This document shows positions 34,261 through 47,094 of a stretch of 64,000 bases of DNA, one piece after another. How positions within the stretch are numbered: the stretch's first letter is position 1; every line of letters begins with the position of its first letter. This DNA is from Sclerodactyla briareus. Its lineage: Eukaryota > Echinodermata > Holothuroidea > Dendrochirotida > Sclerodactylidae. The notes under the pieces were generated by a model. That model worked only from the letters and a program-made list of their open reading frames with translations, did no database searches and was not told the DNA's origin. The translations under genes were made by a program, and so were the position numbers. The stretch spans positions 186,001 through 250,000 of the forward strand of contig JAODTK010000543.1 in assembly GCA_026419785.1 (NCBI GenBank), written 5' to 3'.

Positions 34261-37200
34261 TAACACCCCTCTAGAGCGCGCACTTACTTTTGACGCCATG
34301 ATGGCAGGAGGCCTAAGCTATGTACAACATTTTAATGCCGCCATTCCATTCAGACACCACATTGTTTACAATGGGGTGTATATGTACTTCTCTGAACATT
34401 AGCGAAGAGCGCCCTCTTTGTTTCACTCCTTCACACAACCAAAAGATCCTATCGACAAATGGATAGACATGCCCAACGAGGGATTTTTCTTTCCATTTAC
34501 AATGAAATCACATAATCGTCTGGTCAAATTCTACTCAGATATGTTGCACTAAACATAGAACCATAATTTTTCAACCTCCATTATCTACCTCGGGGTACGA
34601 AAACTTCCATTAGGGTTTGAGTGTTGAACAGCTACATATGGTACCTATACTGACAAACTTTGTCAGTTTCCCTCATAGTAACTTGGGGCTACTGCGAATT
34701 CATTCTATTTGAATCCTCGGTTACAATCAATAATGTGAAAAAACCCTTCCTGCCTGTGTAATAGAACACATTTTCCCCCTCTATTTAGTGCTATCCAACA
34801 CTTTGTCTGGTTGAGTGAATTTTATTATTTTTCTTTGTACTACACACAGTTTAGGGCTGCTTTCTTAACAGGTCTCTTGTCTACTCTACTTAGTCGTCCG
34901 GGTTGAATCAAGGTGTGTACCTACTATATCTGGAGATAATCAGGGTGCCTCAAGTTATTACTGTGTAACTTTATAAACTTTAGGAAACTTGTTGAAGACT
35001 AAACATCTATACCTGAGACAAGGGAAAATAGGAATGTTGTCCATCACTTTTTCATTCTTCACAAAGCGCCTGTATGTAGATTTGCCATCAAGAAAATGGT
35101 CCCTGGCCTGGGAATCTGAAGTCATCTGAATTTCTCGTGATTTTAAATAAGGCGAGGAATACTAACGTATTGTTGCGTTTCTTTTCTCTCGGTGGCTCTA
35201 CTTGTAGCTGCGATACGCGAGATTTTAGTAATTCTCAATTCACAATCTGTCTCTGTAGTGCAGAGGGAAATTTTGTCCCGATGCCTGTATCGGATACTTG
35301 CAATAGAGTCACGGTCAGTCATTCATGCAGTATGACAATAGCCTCCGACAGGAACCTCCGTTTCCCTGCTGGTGGTCCTGTTCGGTGTTGTGAACCTGAA
35401 TGGCTGCAGTTTCCGGGCAGTTGGGTGTTAGTTACACCCCTCCTCGATATCATTTCTGCACTGGTATAGAAGAGAAGGCGAAAACCAACAATCAATACGT
35501 TCCATGGGTTCCTTGAGTGACTTCGTTGGTTTCCCGGGAAGCAAACCAAAGCCTGAAATTGGCTAGATTGGCTAATTTTCCACTGTTCACGGCGAATTGA
35601 TGGTCCTCTAGTAAGCGTTGGTATTTATTCGGATCATACCATTAAAGGACAGTACAGCATTTCACTCGTCATGCAAAGTCTCAGGCAATCCATGGCCGGG
35701 ATTTCGAGTGACGAAGGCTATGAAACAACGGCGACTTGATTATAATTATATCAAAGTACTTGCCAGTACTGCACTCTCATATCGATAACAGCCCAACTGT
35801 CACCATTGTGACTCTAAAACTAGTAATAACAATCATGAAGGAACTAGAATGCCCACACTATTAAGCACAACCTGGAATACAATTTCTACACAGACGATAC
35901 GCAGTTAAATCTCTCAAACCAACGGTGAATGACATTTACTCCGGTACCACATCTATCAGAATGTCTGTCTAGGAATGATGACCGTTCACAGCTTCGACCA
36001 ACGAAAGAAACTCCTGAATTAATAGTGGCCGGTCAAAATACCAACTTCGAAATCTGAACGAATCAGAACATGTTTTTTTATGCCAGCGATGCTGTCAGGG
36101 ATCTTGGCCTTCATATTCCAGTATCTTGCCAAGATGAAGCGAACCATAAAGCAAGAAGGCTTAGTGATCCCGTCATTATCTCTATAAACGTGAACGCAAC
36201 TGTTTATTCGAAGTGCAGCCAATTTGCAGAATAATCACCTACCATACTCCAACACGTCCCGATTGTGCTATCAAGTTGAGTTTTCCAGTAACACGTCCCC
36301 TCCTTCGGTCCATTGCGTCCGTGCCCATTGGCGGGGGGGGGGGGCGGCATGTAACTGTACATCGAAATTGGGTTTCTTGCTAATCGTTGCGGATGCCCTC
36401 CCACCGCACTAAACATAAATCGAAATAAGTAATGTCATTGCCCTGCCGAGGAAATGCTAGCTAATGCATTAAAATTTGCGTAAGTTACGTTGATCCCCTC
36501 TGATATTGTAAGTTTTTCGTTTCTATCCATGGGAATATGTTCAAACATACACAGAAACAGCCCCTCGGGAGTTCCCAATTGGGCGGTCCGCAGGCCAAAA
36601 TCGACCCCCATATGATGCAATCCGGCACACTATGAATACCAATAAGTTAGGAAATATGTTTAAGGTTTTTCAGACAAGAAAAGGTAGACTATCAACGAAC
36701 GTTCATACGCTGGAAACGTCGATACATGTATTAAAATCGTCATATCACAATCACTTTAAGTCAATAACCTTGTGCCATTATATACTTACGGGCTGTAGGA
36801 ATATTTTCTGTTTAATGCTCTCTACGACTTACATTTGCGAAGCCACAATATTCCCCTTCTTTGCAATTTTGTGCTACTCCCCTGCCTAAATGACTGCAAC
36901 TTGCCCACTTCATTATCTAAATTCGCATGAACTGAATGACATTCTTTTTATGTTTGAAGTTTAGTTGTTTATGAATATAAAAATAGCCATTTGGCCTCAT
37001 CATCAGCATCTGACAAATCACTCATTTGGGAATTTTGGCATGACAGCACGCTGAAATTCACTTCATTTGTGAAGTTGTAATGTTAATTTCAGATAAAAAT
37101 GGCCCTCACATTTGGCATCTGTACAGACCTTACTTTCCTTTGATATATTTGCTACGCTGCGCGGAAACCAATCAGGCCGCTTCGCACTTGTATGCCCAAT

Positions 37201-37965
37201 CGTATGAACATAGGTGAAATTTGTTCCACGTTTGTAAAGTTAACTTATTTTTATCTATTGAAAAGCCATCTGGAATCACATTTGGCATTCATTAATTATT
37301 AATTTCGAAAAATTTGCTAACGCTTCGCGGCAACCATGGTGCGCTTCGCTTTGATAGCCATAAAATTCGCAAGAACATAGAGTGGCTGAGGTGAAATCTC
37401 TAATGCCTTCATTTTTACTTTAATCATACATTGGAAAAGCCATTTGGATAATAACCATTTGCATTTTGAACACGACCCTTTTCAAAGAATTCGCAACGCT
37501 GCGCAGCAACTGTGGTGCGCTTCGATTGGATATATATAAAGCCGCTTAGCTCGTGGCTATTGAAATTTTAATTGCACACGTTTATGTTCATTAACCACAT
37601 GACAAATGGCCCTCTGGAGCTCACTGTGCATCTGAAAAGAACCAGATAAGTTCGCGCTGAGCTCAGATATAGAAGGATTGCCCTATAGTGACCTCCAATG
37701 ACCTTGACCTTTAACCCAAGAACAAATGGTTCATCCTCCCCTATGTGTGCAAATCCAATACCTCATATTACTTAATAGATACTTGCTTACATTAGAATCG
37801 TGCGACATTTTTGTTTTTTTAACTTTGTCCTGTCGTGCCCTTGCATGACCTTGAACTGGACACTGGAACCAATAATGGTGAATCCTCTCCACATGAGCAA
37901 CCCACTTGCCTATTTGAACTTGGTACCTGTTTTGGCGTTTCGTTCAGATACCGTGCTGACAAGGG

Positions 37966-38452
37966 TGTCACACACACACAGCCACAGCCACACACATACA
38001 CACACACACACACAAACACACATCACATACACACAACACACACCGCACACGCACACGCACATGCACGCACACACATGCACACCATCACACACACGACCCG
38101 CGCACACACACACAACACGCCACACGGTGCGCACACCCACAAGCGCGCAGCACACACGCACACCCGCACCCACACGCACACACACACACACACACAACAA
38201 CACACAAACAACACACCACCCAACGCACAAACACACACACATACACACACACCCACCCGGCACAATGCACGCACACCCACCTCGCGCGCACACACACCAC
38301 ACGCACCGCGTTCGCCACAGCACCCGCACCGCGCACACACACAACGCCCACAAGCTCACACACACACACAACACACACAAACAACACACCACACACACCA
38401 CATCAACACACACACACCACAAAAACCACAAACACACAAACAAAGACACACC
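37966..38452. repeat. CA array of copy B
   Basis: About 490 bases of CA with interspersed CGCACA and GCGCGCACA. It follows a TGACCT remnant (37,688-37,735) and GTGCTGACAAGGGTGTCACA, and is followed by the hairpin at 38,474. The 221- and 223-codon plus frames and the 179-codon minus frame here are dinucleotide artefacts. Confidence 0.95.
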
Positions 38453-38473
38453 GCACGGTTCGTGACCGCATAT

Positions 38474-38504
38474 ATTCCTTTTACTTTTACTTCCGGCAAG
38501 GAAT
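38474..38504 (+). other. Hairpin next to a CA tract, copy 5
   Basis: Arms ATTCCTT and AAGGAAT around a longer loop containing TTACTTTTACTTCCGGC, followed by GAAAATTGG. Same order and orientation as in copy A. Confidence 0.65.
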
Positions 38505-41500
38505 GAAAATTGGTAAGAAACCCGACTGCACTAACAATATTTGCCCAAATTAAGGGATTTCCCCCAGTGGGGTAGTTGCAGGGTGCACTCCGGATCGTTT
38601 TGGACAAAAGATGGCTGGTCAAAGAACTGTGTCGAGGAATGTCCAGGCATTGCTATGAGTTATCCCGTTCATACGGAGGATATCCTTACGTTGATTCCAT
38701 ATGGCTGTTCCACATATAAGGCGAGGAATTTCGACATGGTAATGTGAAAAATAACTCGTCAACCCCAAATCAACATGACTGCGCCAAGTGAGCTGTAATA
38801 TCAGTAGTCATTTTTTTATTCCTCCCTAAGAATTGTTGGGGGATGCGATGCACCCGCGCACACCCCCTGAGCTGTTAAATATGATACCTATACAGCCCGG
38901 CTCGCTGGCGCTCAGCACGAGCGACTGGAGTAGGGACAAAACGTGGTAGGCACAAACGAGGGGTTAGCAATTACCCAGCCTACATTAGGGTAGCAAGCGA
39001 TTATTGACTGATTGAGAGTGCATGGCTTGATTATTACCAGTGAGCAGACAGCGGAAACCTTCTTATCATCCCTCGTTATGCAGGTTATTGGATGTGTGTA
39101 GAAATGATAAGAATGTGATTAGTCTGGCCTCATCTTATCTGAAACCTGGCAGATTTTTGCTTCTCATGGTCCCAGGATTACAGAGGCTAACAAGCCTTCA
39201 CCACGACAAGTATCAGCACCCGGGAGGACCTATTTTGCCACTCCCTATTTGGGATCAATTAATCAGATTGACTAATTTCGGAGATTTTTCCCATTTATAT
39301 TTTTAGACTTGTTCCTTCGGTTTTTGCGATGTTTTAAACTTTTCTTCGTATTCAGAAATTTCTGGTTCATTCCAATATTCTCGATTTCTTTTCACATTTC
39401 TGGAACAACTGACTGCATCGACTGTGCATACTTCTATATTTTAATTCGACATTGTTTCAAAATTTGTCGTCATACTTCCCCCGTTTTCCTTCAACGTACT
39501 CAAACCAATATTAGCTCATATTGGAGATTCCAAGTCTTCAAGTAGAGTGTACCTTTGGTTAGTTGTTCCATCAGGGTCAAAAACTCGCGATTCAGTGTCG
39601 CACCCGCTATCGCCACTTGTTTGTAGTTTGACATTTGAATTGAAAAAAAAAAAAAATTAAGTCATCTCAATATTTCAATTTCATCCGAGCTGTGTGCGAT
39701 GTTAACATTTCGAGTCATCCGAAAATGCGACATTTTTCATCGATTCATCGGAGATCCTAGTTCTCTATTTTCCTCTGCAACATACCACCAGTTTGGACTG
39801 CGAAAGTCGGTCAGTTTATTTCGACATTTTAAACCTTTTCAGGTACGAAATGTTTCGATAGCTATTTCCCGTCATTTCGTTACGGATTCTTTACCATGAG
39901 GGCTTTCGTGCGACTATTGAAGAGAGGTGCACAATCATCGGTTGGCGCATAACGGCCCAAGACTATAAAGGTTTTCAATCCGCTTGAGGCCGAAAAATCA
40001 CACCTCCTGAGTGCTTCAAGCAGCATGTACGGAGCCTTGGGAATTATCCATCTCCTGCTCATTTTCTAATGAGAAAATGAACAGTTTTGAATAAATGTCT
40101 AACATGTGATACATGACGATACATTGATATGTGAATCTCATTTAATTGACTCTGCCAGTGCCCCCCCGAAGCACCACCTTTTATCATGTGTTACATGTGT
40201 CCATTTATCACCATAACATCAATAATTCAATAAATATCCTTAGTAGACGCACCCCATATTTATAACCTATCCCGGTGGTGTCAATAACCACCCACCACCC
40301 AAACTGTTACAGACTACACGGTCATGATTCCATCCTACAAAGAAAGGTGAAGCAGACATGTATACACAACATTTTAGCCTTAATGGAAACAAATTCAACT
40401 ACCACCTGCGTTTATCCAAGTATTTTGGAGTATATTGTGATTACCGTTTATGTACTGTGGCATGCAGGTGCGTTACACGTGACATTTTTGGCGGAATGGT
40501 CTGTATGAAGGTTGATATGAGCTCTGTAAAGGTTATGTCAATGAATTAATATACCATACCATAAGTACAAAAAAAAATGTACTGTAAGGGGAGCGCGTAC
40601 CGAAAACAAACTATGTTCAGGAAAACTATCAGAAAAATTTAGGCAAATTCTGTTCCTTCAATCGTTATACTGTACGTGCCCGATTTTCCCGTGAATTCAT
40701 TTCCTACAGCTCCTATTTTTGACTTCCTTTCCTTGCTTTCTCTCATCGACCCCTCATCCATTCCTGTTTTATTCTTCGTCCCGATGGTAACCCTTCAAAT
40801 ATTTCACGGGGAACATTCCCCCTCTGCACCCCCTATGGTTGGCCACTGACCGTTTGTTTTCACAATTCGACACCGACCAGTCAAATCCTTTTTACTTCTC
40901 ATTCGCGAGTTGAGTGAGGTCATGACTTCAAGTTTAGTATATTATACTTCCGTTTAGTTCAGCTCCCGGGTCACTTCGTGAAATTCTTACCGTTCAGTCG
41001 AACCGATAATTCTACTGTTCATCACGATTGTATTCTTTGATTTCCGTTGGAGTCTCGCTTTCTGTAGTTTATACTGTTCAATTAGGCGGAATTTAAGTTT
41101 AAGTGGTCGACACTTGTTTAGTTTTAGCGCTTGCAGGGTTCGAACATTTAGATTATATAGTCGTTGTAGGCTTGTTTCGAGATCCTGTTTCTATCGATTT
41201 GTTTTATTACTGGCTCGTTTGGGTTTTGTTTTTGGTTTATGTAAACTCAACAACATTTCCTGTGTTTCGGTGGATGGATTCGATGTACGTTTCACATTGC
41301 CTTCGTGACTTTGACATTCTTTCCGAGACAGCGATACTTCCATATTTCGACTTTTGTATTTCGTTCTTTAGATTTTTCTAGAACGTTTCGTGTCGAAATT
41401 CGATTGATGCGGTTATTGCATTGATATCACATGATATAATAAAAATTCCCGGACCTTGATGGAGAGACATTAGCATATTAAATGTTAGTCCCGAATTGTC

Positions 41501-41699
41501 GAGTAAAGCGTGAGGGAGCTGTTGAATTTAAGAGATAATAACATTTTAACTGGGTGAAACACCATATTGAACAGACTAACATCAATTATTTAGGCGTCAC
41601 ATCCGAGAGAAGGGAAACCCATATCCTAGAGTTTATCGAGTTTGTGGAATTGATCTTTTCGAAACATTTCTGTTTGGATAGTGTCAGAGCATTATAAAG

Positions 41700-42180
41700 C
41701 TTGTGCATTCTTATCGGAAGGCGCAGTGTTTTTAGCAGTTGTATTCTTCAATGAAGCCAGTGCTGCCGCCCCACTGCAATGATCGCTCAGTTCTGGCTTG
41801 GTGCCTCTCTCCCAAGTAAACTGAGAAGAAACTTTCTCTTTGATTGTTCACACAATTCCGGATTTTCCGACGTTTTTTTCTTCCACAAGCACTGAACGCT
41901 TCTCTCTGAAATCATTTGTAAAATACGCTTGTAGCCAAAGAAGTCTTCCTGTGAGACAACAACCTCCTGATATGACGTCATCTTCGTTGATGACGTCACG
42001 CACGGGGGACTGCTCGCTGATCATCGAGGAGAAACTACTTGGTCCCAACAAGAATCGTTCATCTCTTGATCAGGAGTTACCTTACATTTCTCTCCGATCC
42101 TCTGTACCAGACGATCCACACCTCATTCCAGGAACATCGATTAGGGGCCCGTTAGTTTTTCACTACATGAGTACAGATCT
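41700..42180 (-). other. Possible decayed coding segment in copy B
   Basis: Counterpart of 31,139-31,600. On the minus strand, with frame jumps, it gives TPDQEMND, SSMISEQSPV-DVINEDDVI, then a segment with TKPELSDHCSGAAALASLKNTTAKNTAPSDK. The stop and frame-shift positions differ from copy A, so both copies are broken independently or by sequencing error. Family unknown. Confidence 0.3.
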
Positions 42181-42689
42181 GTGACGTCACTCAGCACGGC
42201 TTATATGGGAGGGAATGATGGCAGCGCGCCTGCCCCTCAGCGGTTTGTGGAGGGGGGGGGAGGGCGTTGTTATTGTTAGGTGATAGGACCGAAACTTGAT
42301 AGCTGCAGATTCTGAGGGGGAGAAAAGAAGAATTAGAGAAATCGATGCAGATGCGTCGAAGGCTGCTTTGCTTGTAAAAAACTTTTGTTTTTAAACAAGC
42401 TGGTCAATGCTCAATATACTGTGAAACTATGATACATCAGATTATTCCGGCTCGCCTTCTGTATGAAAACAGACCATGGTGTTTATGCCATCGTCGTTTC
42501 AAGCGGGGACGTGGGGACCGTCGTAGCCATCTTTTTTTACAGGTGGGAGGGGTAGGTATAAGGACTTTCCCCCCGATTTTGCAGTCTATTCGGAGTTCCC
42601 CAAACCATATAGTTTGGGTTTGCAGAGTATTGGCTATTTTTTGAAGGCCTGGCGCCGAGCGAGACGACTTAACCAATTTGAAACAAAAG

Positions 42690-42760
42690 TCGCCCTGGTC
42701 GCTGTTCTCAGTTGGCAGACGTGGCAGCACTCAGACCGGCAGGTCTCGAGATCGTACTGA
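42690..42760 (+). other. tRNA-like head, copy B
   Basis: Counterpart of 32,075-32,150, with CTCAGTTGGCAGACGTGGCA (box A region) and CACTCAGACCGGCAGG. The box B is more eroded than in copy A. Confidence 0.45.
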
Positions 42761-44397
42761 TAATAACTCCAGATTCAGAGTTGTACGTTTACTCGGAATT
42801 CATTCCAATATGTTCGTTATATGATAATTAGTCACGCCTTCATGTTGTTGGAAAGCTCAGTTCCAATTTCATAGTCGTATAGACGCCACCACAAAAATAT
42901 GAATGGCGGAAACGCTGAATACACTTGACCTTATCATACAGCGTTACCCCTTTCACCCTTGAATGACACTTGGCGGATACCGTCGGACATATCAGAGTTT
43001 AATTTCAAATCTAATCTCACGCTTCAATTTCTAACCTTACAATTCTCTAACTTTTTAATCGTAGGAGGGGGGGGGGGGGGGGTGGGTTTGCCATACGTTC
43101 GATGTAATGCCAAGAGTACCACCCACTATCATGAAGGTATATTAAGGCATTAGTTGGTTGTAATATGTAGCCCGGTGGCTTCTTCAGATGTATGGGTTCT
43201 TCCCTTCATTCGCCTTTCACGGGTGCCAAGAATACAGCGGGCTTGACACTACCCCAATAACACTTTCACTCACGGGGGTCAGCCATCAACGAGAAAACCG
43301 ATGTTGTATCATTATAAATTGCTCACTCACTCATTAAAAATGCAATGGTAGGGCATAGGTGAAGTTAAAGAACAAGCTCGGTGGAGGGTGTATAGTCAAC
43401 TAACAAATTTCGGTTGTAATTTTAGCATACACTGAATCCAGAATCCCTGGTTTACAATAAGTCCGCATGAATAGTTGCTAGGTGCCTGCACCGGAGGAAC
43501 CTATTCGTTTTTGGTTGCATACTGGGGATGACAATCTGTGTGCAAGATTTGGAGATAACTTTATTAGGGATAACCGAGGCGCAGGAAGGTTGGCTGTGGT
43601 TACATACTCCCTAAGGTCGGAGTTTCACCATTTGTCACGCCACACAATGGTGCTATTAATTCGATTCGGACGACGTTGAATTTGCAGATAGTCCCATGTC
43701 CGACCATGCAGTAGCCTTCAGAAGACTATTGTTTGACAAAAAAGGAAAAGAGGAAGTATATGTTCGGAGCAAGTAGCGATTCACCACTGTAATGGCAGTG
43801 AGCTGGTTAACAGTGTTGTGTTAGAAATATAATCATTTGATTGTTCAGAAAACTTGTGCTCACGACATAGGCCTAGCCTATAGTATTCCCGGAAAACCCT
43901 TCGTGGCATTTAGGTTGAAATGCCTATAAACAAAACCACCAGGCTACGTTTTATACTCACTATTATCTGAACGTCACCTAAAATGATCTGAGATACGTCG
44001 CTAATATAAGTATAACTAACGGAAGGAAAACGTCTCACCAGTTAATCAACTCCTCTCTCAATTCTTCATTGATGCCTCCCACAAATCAAATGCTTGATCA
44101 CAGGTTGATAAAATCGCAAAAGTAACAGCAAGGAAAACCGTAGGCTTTACTTTGCTGCGGCAACTTTTGTTGTGACTGGATACCAATGTGCTGTGCAGTA
44201 GCCATCTTGTTCGTCATAACATCCCATTCGTCGGGACGCAACAATGAAATCCTATCATTCTATTGGTTGACTATGTTGAGCGCAAAGACGTTCTGCGTGC
44301 ATATAGAGTTCTTCATTATGTGCTATGTGCGTGCATCGTCGACGAAGATATCGTGCGTGCATATCATATAATCCCAAGAGTATAAAAAACTGTCTAG

Positions 44398-44870
44398 AGC
44401 GCGGACTTGCTTCATACGCGCATGATGGCATGACTGGCCCCTAAGCTATGTGCAAATTTACAAACAAATTGCCGCATTCTAATCCCGGCAATCATGGGAG
44501 CGTATTATATTAACAAAAGTGACATTTGCCCGGAGCTGGTTGCGTCTGCTTGAGAGGCATTGTTCCACGCGCTATATCATGTACACAATCCCTATGCTCG
44601 GCCTGACGCAGAACACTACTTTTTAGGACTCGCACGCACCAATATCCCCATGTTTACCCACAATCCGCCGCAGCCTAACGATAGGAACGCGTTCAAAGAT
44701 GCCCGAAGCAAGCTCCTTGCGCGTATTCCTGATTATGCGGAATTCTGTACAAAAACCAACGCGCCCGCGTACAAACCACACACAAACCATATCCTACGAT
44801 TTATCGTATTTACCACCCTGCCAGATCAACGCGCGCGTATGAACCATTAATTAATTGCGTTGGGTATTTG
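44398..44870 (+). repeat. Repeat R, end of copy B
   Basis: Counterpart of 33,803-34,260 (GAGCGCGGACTTGC; CATGATGGCATGACTGG; GAGCTGGTTGCGTCTGC; CAGAACACTACTTTTTAGG; CTAACGATAGGAACGCG). The 96-codon plus frame 44,560-44,850 lies in it but is not preserved in copy A. Confidence 0.75.
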
Positions 44871-44899
44871 TCCGAATTCCGCACATAGAGTAATCAATA

Positions 44900-45619
44900 C
44901 ATAGAGCATAATTAAGAACTAGAGGGCGGACTGTTCGGCCCGCGCGGCGTCAGAAGAGCCTACCCCACCACAAACATATATTAAAACCTTGGAGCTATAT
45001 ATTAACTGGAGAGGACCTCAGAGTCGCGTGTTGTGTGCCCTGTTCAACTTCCCGTCAGAGAACACAAACTCGATGTGAGGAGCGCCTATGTGTGTAAAAC
45101 ATTGTGAAAACCCATTTAGTTGTTCACATTCCCTCTATCTTCGAATTTCTTCGACCAGAGAGCCCCCGAAAATACCGTCGTTGTTCCATAGTAAGAGGTA
45201 TATCCATAGTGCGAGATTCTTCTGCACATCTTCAGGGAGTGTTACCCTGTTTCAGGAAACGTGGGAAAATCAGACATCTACTACGGAATCACAAACACAT
45301 GAATTTAATTCGGGGCATACGAATCGATTGTTGCGTCTGGCAAAACACCATCTAGAGGCGTAAGGGTATGACATCACGGAGAACTAGAGCTTACCAGATG
45401 TGAAGCTCGAATTTAAGGAGGCTGTCCAAACAGAACATATTCTAATCTTACGACGAAATGTGAATCTTGTCGCCTGAATGCCATTCACATAAACACCCTG
45501 TCAAATGAGGGCGCTGTTTAGCATAGAAACGAGGCTCCACACTGACTTCTGTTTGTATAGGCTTCAGTACAGCATTTCCGGGGCTTGATTACAACGTCGT
45601 AGTTAACTGGTCAGCATAC
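44900..45619. other. Spacer between inverted R repeats; no gene recognised
   Basis: About 720 bases with no second copy noticed in the window. Two overlapping plus frames (45,088-45,363 and 45,104-45,355) are unrecognised. This may be an insertion that came with the inverted R copy. Confidence 0.5.
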
Positions 45620-46070
45620 TCGCGCGTATAAAACCATCATCATTGCGGCCGGTTTTGTACAGATTCCGCACCATCAGGAACACGCGCAATAGCTCGCTCT
45701 AGCAATCTTTGACCGCGCGTCTGTAAGTAAAGACCGCGCGTAATCCTATCGTTAGGCCTCGGAAATTGTGAATTTCATGGGGAAATTTGGTGCGTGCGCG
45801 CCTAAAAAGTAGTGTTCTGCGTCGGTCCAAGCATAGGAATTTTGTACATGATATAGCTCGTTAAACACGCGTTCTCACGCAGACGCAACCAGCTCCGGGC
45901 AAATGTCAATTTTGGGCCCGGACCGGTACTGGGCGCATGCAAATTTGTACATAGCTTAGGGGCCTCCATGCGATCATGCGCTTCTAAAATAGTGCACACT
46001 ATAGCAGTTTTATTATACTTCTATGGTATATATAACCTCTAGAGCGCGCGCACCATAGAGTATAATATAA
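45620..46070 (-). repeat. Repeat R, inverted copy
   Basis: The reverse complement matches 44,398-44,870 and 33,803-34,260: GGAGCTGGTTGCGTCTGCG, CAGAACACTACTTTTTAGGC, GGCCTAACGATAGGATTACG and AGCTATTGCGCGTGTTCCTG. With 44,398-44,870 it makes an inverted pair about 750 bases apart. Confidence 0.75.
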
Positions 46071-46084
46071 CTCCTCGAGAGCGA

Positions 46085-47094
46085 CGAACTCTATCTCATT
46101 TCACTATTACGTAACAATGTTTCATACACTGTCAAATTAGACGGCAAACAGGAAATCCTTTCGCACGAAACATCGGGTCCCCCCAGGGTGACCGTGCGAG
46201 TGCATTATTCTTTTATAACATACCTGGCCAAGTCTTTGAAATCGGATGAAATGACCTTGATGCAGTTATCCAACCATCTCAGTTAAGTTGATATGACTAC
46301 ATAGCGCAATAGTAATCCCGACAACTTTTTCACCGTGGACCACTACGCTGATGATATCTCTGGGCAGCGACTGGAGACATATATTACAAACTCGATAGCA
46401 GTTGACTGAGAAACGAACAAGAAGAAATCTAAAATAAACAGACGAAAACTGAGAAATTCTCAATCACAATAATGGCAATGCAACTTGGAAAATGAAATAT
46501 GTAGGAGTTTGTTATGAACCGAAGAAGACATCAACAGAAGAATTGTATAACCAACAATGCTTTCAAAACTCTATCAACAATTTTTCAAGAGCAACGAATC
46601 AGTAACAGCAGTCACACTCCGGATTTTCGATGCCCTTAACCGAGTATTTTCGTATAATTGTGACTGTGGGGTACAACGAAGAATCTTGAATCCAAATTGA
46701 CACTTTCCAAGAAGACTACTCCGCAATGGATCTCAACATCAGATGGACCACTAACACTTGATACCAAACGACGAACTCCATGCTGTGACCAATCAACATC
46801 CCTTGGTCTTCCGTGGTAGCACATAGAAGTTTGAGCTTTTTTGGTCACGTCGCGAGACCCAAGAAGAAGCTCCAGCGAAGATCGCTATGAGAGAAGCATT
46901 GAGACAGACTATAAGCCAGTTGGGAAGACATGTGACTAATTTGCTCGGAAAAATCAAATCGCTATTCCAGGACATCAACATTAACAGTTTTTCGAGGGAA
47001 GCAATAAACCTTGCGCAAGTTCGTGATACGTGGCGGAAAGATTGTCAACTGAGCATGTAGGATAGACGAGATCAACCACTACTAATACTACTAG
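46085..47094 (+). pseudogene. 5'-truncated LINE: reverse transcriptase C-terminal half
   Basis: In shifting plus frames this reads LLRNNVSYTVKLDGKQEI, then ETSGPPQGDRASALFF and a YLAKSLKS stretch (reverse transcriptase motif B region, 46,120-46,240), HYADDISG (motif C, catalytic aspartates present, 46,340-46,362), and a thumb/C-terminal part ending REAINLAQVRDTWRKDCQ and a stop at 47,060. A short (ACT/AAT)n-like tail follows at 47,075-47,094. GxPQGD in place of QGSxLGP separates it from the CR1-like element at 6-10 kb. It would have copied its own RNA; it is now frame-shifted and lacks its endonuclease half. It sits exactly at the start of copy C. Confidence 0.75.

Larger units (their letters stand above)
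34265..44900 (+). repeat. Segmental repeat, copy B (about 10.6 kb)
   Basis: Head-to-tail neighbour of copy A and alignable along its whole length. It lacks the A108 tract and has only a remnant where copy A carries the G-run near 30,770. Its CA array is longer (about 490 against 360 bases). It holds no intact gene: the longest frames lie inside the CA array. It ends in repeat R. Confidence 0.9.

Noticed and set aside
37800-38506. Frames of 221 and 223 codons (plus) and 179 codons (minus), the longest in the window
   Set aside because: They are translations of the CA array (His/Thr on one strand, Val/Cys on the other). Such arrays stay open in several frames by composition alone.
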